A DNA stretch of 7,559 bases from Nitrososphaerota archaeon (GTDB lineage Archaea > Thermoproteota > Nitrososphaeria > Nitrososphaerales > Gagatemarchaeaceae): positions 1 to 7,559 of the forward strand of contig VBPP01000331.1 in assembly GCA_005877365.1 (NCBI GenBank). Reading direction: 5' to 3'. Positions 4,678 through 7,559 of the stretch are shown piece by piece. The notes beneath the pieces are model-generated. The model saw nothing but the letters and a program-made list of their open reading frames with translations. It was not told the DNA's origin and did no database searches. The translations under genes and the position numbers were made by a program. The number at the start of each line of letters is the position of its first letter. The first letter of the stretch is position 1.

Positions 4678-5640
4678 TTGGACTTCGCAAGAGGCAGACG
4701 ACCGCGATCCAGGAAAGGGGTAGCGGGCATCGTTGCGGCAGTGCTGCTCTTTGCGATGCTCTTCTCCGTCGGAACTGGTTATTTCCTCTTCATTAACACG
4801 ATGAACGGCTTCTTCGTGAAGGGCTTCAGCGACCGCGCCTCAGCGATGCAGGCCCAGCTCACTGAAATTCTGCAGGTCTCAACAGGGGCAGCAAGCGGCA
4901 GTAACCACCTGACCCTCACGGTCACCAACAACGGGGCAGTGGACTCGAACATCACCGCCGTCTACGTAACCGGCCCAGGCAGCACACTCGACAAGTACGG
5001 AATCGGGTTCTCATCGAACACCACCCCGGCTCTCCCCATCGGCGTCGGTCAGGGGGGCAGCGCAACACTCGATACGGGTATCGTGATACTGACAGGAGTA
5101 TACACGCTGAAGGTCATCACCCAGAGGGGCGGCTCATTCTCGGGGACCTATCCCCAAACAGCGGTGTCGCTGGCATCGCAGGCGCTCGCGAGTGGCGCGA
5201 TCGGTGACCTGTACCTTCAGTTCCACAGCTTGACGTGGTACAAAGTCGTGACCTGCAACGGCACCCAACAGTGCCTTCAGAGGCAGGGGATTGGATTTTC
5301 CATCCCCGCCAGTTCCACCTCCTCGCCGATCGCGTTTTCCATACAAGTGACCAATCTCAATTCGCTCCAGCAGAACATAACCCTCGACAAGTACACCCTG
5401 ATGACCGAGTTCGTCCCGCCCGTGCCAGGTTCAGGTGGGGGGACGGCCAGGTCCTACGCATGGTACATAGTTTCCAACAGCACAAACGTTCTCAGTGCTT
5501 ACTCCACATTCACTCTCCTCTATGGCAGGTCGGTCACGCTTATTTTTGCGTCGAGTTCGGCCGGCTCGCTCACACCCTACGCCCCCGGAATCTCTTCTGG
5601 AACGATAACCTACGGATTCATCGTGACGCACGGCTACTAA
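4678..5640 (+). CDS. Two-domain type IV prepilin-like protein B1
   Basis: This 320-residue protein has a prepilin signal: a basic n-region ending R-S-R-K-G (10-14) and a hydrophobic helix V-A-G-I-V-A-A-V-L-L-F-A-M-L-F-S-V-G-T-G-Y-F-L-F (15-38), with predicted cleavage after G14. The first head domain (about 75-160) resembles that of protein A: L-T-L-T-V-T-N-N-G (78-86) pairs with the I-Y-I-Y-N-N-G strand, and Y-T-L-K-V-I-T-Q-R-G (142-151) with Y-F-V-K-I-L-G-Q-Y-G. A linker with two close cysteines (193 and 199, T-C-N-G-T-Q-Q-C) leads to a second beta-rich domain (about 205-320) absent from A. It lies three bases after A1 in the same frame and has AGGTGAT before its TTG. A longer pilin with an extra domain could be a tip or adhesive subunit working with A; that role is inference. 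Confidence 0.85.
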   Translation: MDFARGRRPRSRKGVAGIVAAVLLFAMLFSVGTGYFLFINTMNGFFVKGFSDRASAMQAQLTEILQVSTGAASGSNHLTLTVTNNGAVDSNITAVYVTGPGSTLDKYGIGFSSNTTPALPIGVGQGGSATLDTGIVILTGVYTLKVITQRGGSFSGTYPQTAVSLASQALASGAIGDLYLQFHSLTWYKVVTCNGTQQCLQRQGIGFSIPASSTSSPIAFSIQVTNLNSLQQNITLDKYTLMTEFVPPVPGSGGGTARSYAWYIVSNSTNVLSAYSTFTLLYGRSVTLIFASSSAGSLTPYAPGISSGTITYGFIVTHGY

Positions 5641-5670
5641 ACGCTGGTAACCGCCTACCCAAGCACCGGC

Positions 5671-5846
5671 TGGGGAGGCAGTAATGCCAATCGGGAGACT
5701 CAAACGAGGGAGTCGCGACCGGGCCCTCCAAAATTACTTAGGATTCTTCGGCCGAAAGTAGAGAGGTCTCAGAGGTTGTTGTCGAAATATTGCATCTACG
5801 GGATGGAGGCGACCTGCCGAGCGCGAATACGTATTGACCCTCCATA
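5671..5846 (+). promoter_or_regulatory. Conserved control region of prepilin module 2
   Basis: It contains the same ordered blocks as the module 1 leader: TGGGGAGGC (5671), CCAATCGGGAG (5687), CCTCCnAAAATT (5725), GCCGAAAGT (5751), GGCGACCnGCC (5808) and CTCCATA (5840). An insertion of about 36 bases separates the GCCGAAAGT and GGCGACC blocks. The 251-base gap between B1 and A2 holds this leader and no gene. Confidence 0.45.
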
Positions 5847-5852
5847 AGCTAA

Positions 5853-5859
5853 TTGTATC
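5853..5859 (+). promoter_or_regulatory. Candidate TATA box of prepilin module 2
   Basis: TTGTATC lines up with TTAGTATC before A1 when the two leaders are compared. It lies about 35 bases before TTG 5892, which predicts a leader of roughly ten bases. The consensus match is weak. Confidence 0.3.
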
Positions 5860-5891
5860 AACCACGCGGCAATATCACCCTAGTAGAAGCC

Positions 5892-6443
5892 TTGCTTTTC
5901 ACACATAGAAGGAGGGGAGTCTCCGAACTAACGGGCACGCTCATGACGATAGCGGTCACGCTTGTGGCGGGTACCACCGTCTTCAGCTACGTTCGCTCGC
6001 AGGCAAACCTCAGCGAGCTGGCCTTGAGTCAGAACGTTGGGGGTACCCTGAACCTTCTCCAGGAGAGGTTCGTGGTTCCGCTCGTCAGCTACACATCGAA
6101 CACCGTCACAATCTACATTTACAACAATGGTCAGGCAACAAACAAATTCACTCAGATCGAGGTCTACGGTCCGACCAGATCGGCGATGGACATCGTGTAC
6201 GACACGAACTACGCGACGGTTAGCACACCGGCCTCGTGCAGGGGACAGACACCCGCTGGCACCCTCGAGACGCCTCCGCTGGGTGTGTCTCCGACCAGTT
6301 TTTCCGTCAAGGTGAACTACGTCGCATCGATAACGATCAGGCTGCCCACCTGCGGCGGGCTGAGCTTTCAACCGGGCAGCACGTACTTTGTGAAAATCCT
6401 GGGGCAGTACGGGAACACGGCGGTCTACTACCAGGTGATGTAG
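5892..6443 (+). CDS. Type IV prepilin-like protein A2
   Basis: This 183-residue paralogue of A1 has about 30 differences by eye. The prepilin motif is H-R-R-R-G then V-S-E-L-T-G-T-L-M-T-I-A-V-T-L-V-A-G. The I-Y-I-Y-N-N-G strand, both cysteines and the Y-F-V-K-I-L-G-Q-Y-G end are kept. Changes cluster in the middle loop (about 110-133) and near 144-150; loops exposed on a pilus surface often vary in this way. I chose TTG 5892 because it gives M-L-F-T-H-R-R-R-G, the same length as A1's M-R-I-N-R-R-R-R-G. A TTG at 5853 would add 13 residues before the basic region, unlike A1. The stop is TAG at 6441 and B2 begins at the next base in the same frame. It is likely a second pilin of the same system. 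Confidence 0.83.
   Translation: MLFTHRRRGVSELTGTLMTIAVTLVAGTTVFSYVRSQANLSELALSQNVGGTLNLLQERFVVPLVSYTSNTVTIYIYNNGQATNKFTQIEVYGPTRSAMDIVYDTNYATVSTPASCRGQTPAGTLETPPLGVSPTSFSVKVNYVASITIRLPTCGGLSFQPGSTYFVKILGQYGNTAVYYQVM
6433..6439 (+). promoter_or_regulatory. Ribosome binding site inside the end of A2
   Basis: AGGTGAT is kept from module 1 and is again built from the last codons of A2. It ends four bases before the CTG at 6444, three bases closer than the spacing to the TTG of B1. No ATG, GTG or TTG in frame falls between it and the prepilin cleavage motif of B2. Confidence 0.55.
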
Positions 6444-7484
6444 CTGGACTTCGCGGGCGGCAGACGACCGCGATCCAGGAAAGGGGTGGCGGGCATCATA
6501 TCGGCTGTGATAATGTTCTCGATGCTCTTCTCTGTCGGAACGGGTTACTTCCTCTTTGTCAACACCACGAACACCTTCTACGTGAAGAGCCTCAGCGATC
6601 GCACCTCGGCGATGCAGGCCCAACTCAATGAAGCTCTCGGTGTCGTATCCGCAGCGGGCAGCAACAACCACCTCACCCTCACGGTCACAAACAACGCGGC
6701 GATAAGCACCAACATTACGGGGGTCCTCCTAATCGACCCCAACAAGGCACTCTACACCTTCGGAGTCGGGCTCTCATCGAACACCACCCCGGCCCTCCCA
6801 ATCGGTCTCAGTCAGGGCGGCAGCGCGACCGTCGATACGTCGCTTCTCATAGTGGCGGGAACGTACACGATAAAGGTCCTCACCCAGAGGGGCAACGCGT
6901 TCTCAGCGACCTACCCCCCCAGCGCGGTAGCGCTCGCGGAGCAGGCACTCGCGAGTGGCGTGATCGGCGACCTGTACATCGCGTTCCACAGCTTCACTTG
7001 GTACAAGGTCGTAACCTGTAACGGCACCCAACAGTGCCTTCAGAAGCAAGGGAATGGATTCGCTATCCCAGCCACCTCGACCACTGCGCCGATCGCCTTC
7101 TCCATGACAGTGACAGACCTCAATCAACTCCGCCAGAACATAACACTCGACCAGTTCACCCTGATGACCGAGTTTGTCCCGCCCGTCCCAGGCTTTGGTG
7201 GAGGGTCGGCCAACTCTTACGCTTGGTACATAGTTTCCAACAACACCAACGTTCTCAGTGCATACTCCAAGTTCACTCTCTTCTATAACAGGCCGGTCAC
7301 GCTTGTCTTCGCTTCGAGTTCGGCCGGCACCCTCGTACCATACGCGCCAGTAATCCTTTCTGGAACGATAACCTACGGATTCCTCGTGTCGCACGGATGC
7401 CAGGGGATGAAGCAAGCAAGCTGCCAGTCTACTACTGACAACTATGGACAGGTCTCACCGTACGTTTCGACCCTCTATTACTAG
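6444..7484 (+). CDS. Two-domain type IV prepilin-like protein B2, unusual start
   Basis: The paralogue of B1 is 346 residues if read from CTG 6444, which aligns with B1's TTG. The stretch L-D-F-A-G-G-R-R-P-R-S-R-K-G before V-A-G-I-I-S-A-V matches B1 nearly residue for residue, so it is almost certainly translated. The first possible standard start is GTG 6486, at the first residue after the cleavage point; that start would remove the whole basic n-region and the K-G motif, leaving the protein without prepilin processing. B2 therefore depends on CTG, on coupling to A2, or on readthrough of the TAG at 6441. The head domain, the cysteine pair (T-C-N-G-T-Q-Q-C) and the second domain are as in B1. 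The C terminus is about 27 residues longer after F-L-V-S-H-G, with two more cysteines (C-Q-G-M-K-Q-A-S-C) and a Tyr-rich end. Confidence 0.8.
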   Translation: MDFAGGRRPRSRKGVAGIISAVIMFSMLFSVGTGYFLFVNTTNTFYVKSLSDRTSAMQAQLNEALGVVSAAGSNNHLTLTVTNNAAISTNITGVLLIDPNKALYTFGVGLSSNTTPALPIGLSQGGSATVDTSLLIVAGTYTIKVLTQRGNAFSATYPPSAVALAEQALASGVIGDLYIAFHSFTWYKVVTCNGTQQCLQKQGNGFAIPATSTTAPIAFSMTVTDLNQLRQNITLDQFTLMTEFVPPVPGFGGGSANSYAWYIVSNNTNVLSAYSKFTLFYNRPVTLVFASSSAGTLVPYAPVILSGTITYGFLVSHGCQGMKQASCQSTTDNYGQVSPYVSTLYY

Positions 7485-7530
7485 AAGACAGGCCGGCTGG
7501 AAGAATCTACGCGAAGAATGTTTCATACTA

Positions 7531-7538
7531 GTTATATG
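7531..7538 (+). promoter_or_regulatory. Possible TATA box for a gene beyond the window
   Basis: GTTATATG sits in an A/T-rich patch 46 bases after the B2 stop and resembles an archaeal TATA box. If used on the plus strand, transcription would begin close to the window end. A short 6+6 inverted repeat follows it. Confidence 0.3.
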
Positions 7539-7540
7539 TA

Positions 7541-7558
7541 ATTCAGCCCTTACTGAAT
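7541..7558. repeat. Short 6+6 inverted repeat at the window end
   Basis: ATTCAG and CTGAAT flank the six-base loop CCCTTA. It lies just downstream of the TATA-like GTTATATG, about where a transcript would start, so it could be an operator. It is short enough to occur by chance. Confidence 0.3.
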
Positions 7559-7559
7559 C

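Larger units (their letters stand above)
3910..5640 (+). repeat. First copy of a tandem two-gene prepilin module
   Basis: This unit holds an upstream region, gene A and gene B. It matches the unit at 5671-7484 in order and content. The offset between matching points is about 1761-1769 bases except where copy 2 carries extra bases in its leader. Long runs of identical DNA inside A and B show common origin by tandem duplication. Protein identity by eye is over 80 percent for A and somewhat lower for B. Confidence 0.9.
5671..7484 (+). repeat. Second copy of the tandem two-gene prepilin module
   Basis: The order of upstream region, A and B is the same as in the unit at 3910-5640, and the unit starts 30 bases after the end of B1. 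Differences from copy 1 are about 36 extra bases in the leader (around 5771-5807), no gap between A and B, loss of a normal start codon for B, and a longer C terminus on B. It is therefore a diverging copy rather than an assembly artefact. Confidence 0.9.

Noticed and set aside
5928..6671. Long minus-strand open frame opposite A2 and B2
   Set aside because: Its composition is rich in Arg, His and Val, typical of an antisense shadow of a GC-rich gene, and it lies opposite two well-supported genes.
7493..7500. CCGGCTGG after B2, also found just before module 2 (5666-5673), as the start of a third module
   Set aside because: Only eight bases match and the following sequence does not continue the similarity.
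1..7559. CRISPR arrays, tRNA or rRNA genes, insertion sequences
   Set aside because: I looked for regularly spaced repeats, tRNA arm patterns and transposase motifs and saw none.

Overview
The window looks archaeal. The main evidence is four exported proteins with class III (type IV prepilin) signal peptides of the archaeal kind, with a short basic n-region ending in R-R-R-G or R-K-G followed directly by the hydrophobic stretch. Supporting evidence is TATA-box-like promoters placed for leaderless or short-leader transcripts, GGTGAT-type ribosome binding sites, many TTG starts, and a UPF0175 antitoxin. I cannot fix the lineage from sequence alone. A Thermoproteota/Nitrososphaeria-like or Thermoplasmatota-like archaeon would fit. 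The window reads as an accessory, surface-and-defence region: exported proteins, toxin-antitoxin parts, broken genes and a recent-looking duplication.

Left part (1-1300): a small exported protein on the plus strand (start probably TTG at 204) converges on a complete minus-strand type II toxin-antitoxin operon. That operon is a ribbon-helix-helix antitoxin (1032-1259) followed by a RelE/ParE toxin (769-1035), overlapping by a TTGA start/stop. Its promoter holds a perfect 7+7 palindrome between a TATA box and the start codon, a natural autorepression site.

Middle part (1507-3715): two tandem minus-strand paralogues encode membrane-anchored or secreted proteins that share a domain ending in a G-D-E-W-G motif. 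Both are frameshifted, one before its C-terminal domain and one just after its signal sequence. The second also lacks about 30 residues. Next come the last 46 or so codons of a PIN-domain (VapC) toxin on the minus strand, cut off at its 5' side, and an intact UPF0175/VapB-like antitoxin on the plus strand with no visible partner.

Right part (3910-7484): a two-gene prepilin module occurs twice in tandem, with a repeat period of about 1.76 kb that includes the upstream control region. Each module is gene A (183 aa, one pilin head domain) followed at once by gene B (320 or 346 aa, the same kind of head domain plus an extra C-terminal domain). In both copies A and B lie in the same reading frame, separated only by a TAG codon and 0 or 3 bases. 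The last codons of A form the ribosome binding site for B. In copy 2 the B gene has no ATG, GTG or TTG start upstream of its prepilin motif; only a CTG right after the A stop fits. The natural reading is a translationally coupled pair of pilin subunits, duplicated and now diverging. The stop-codon junction is the most unusual feature of the window.
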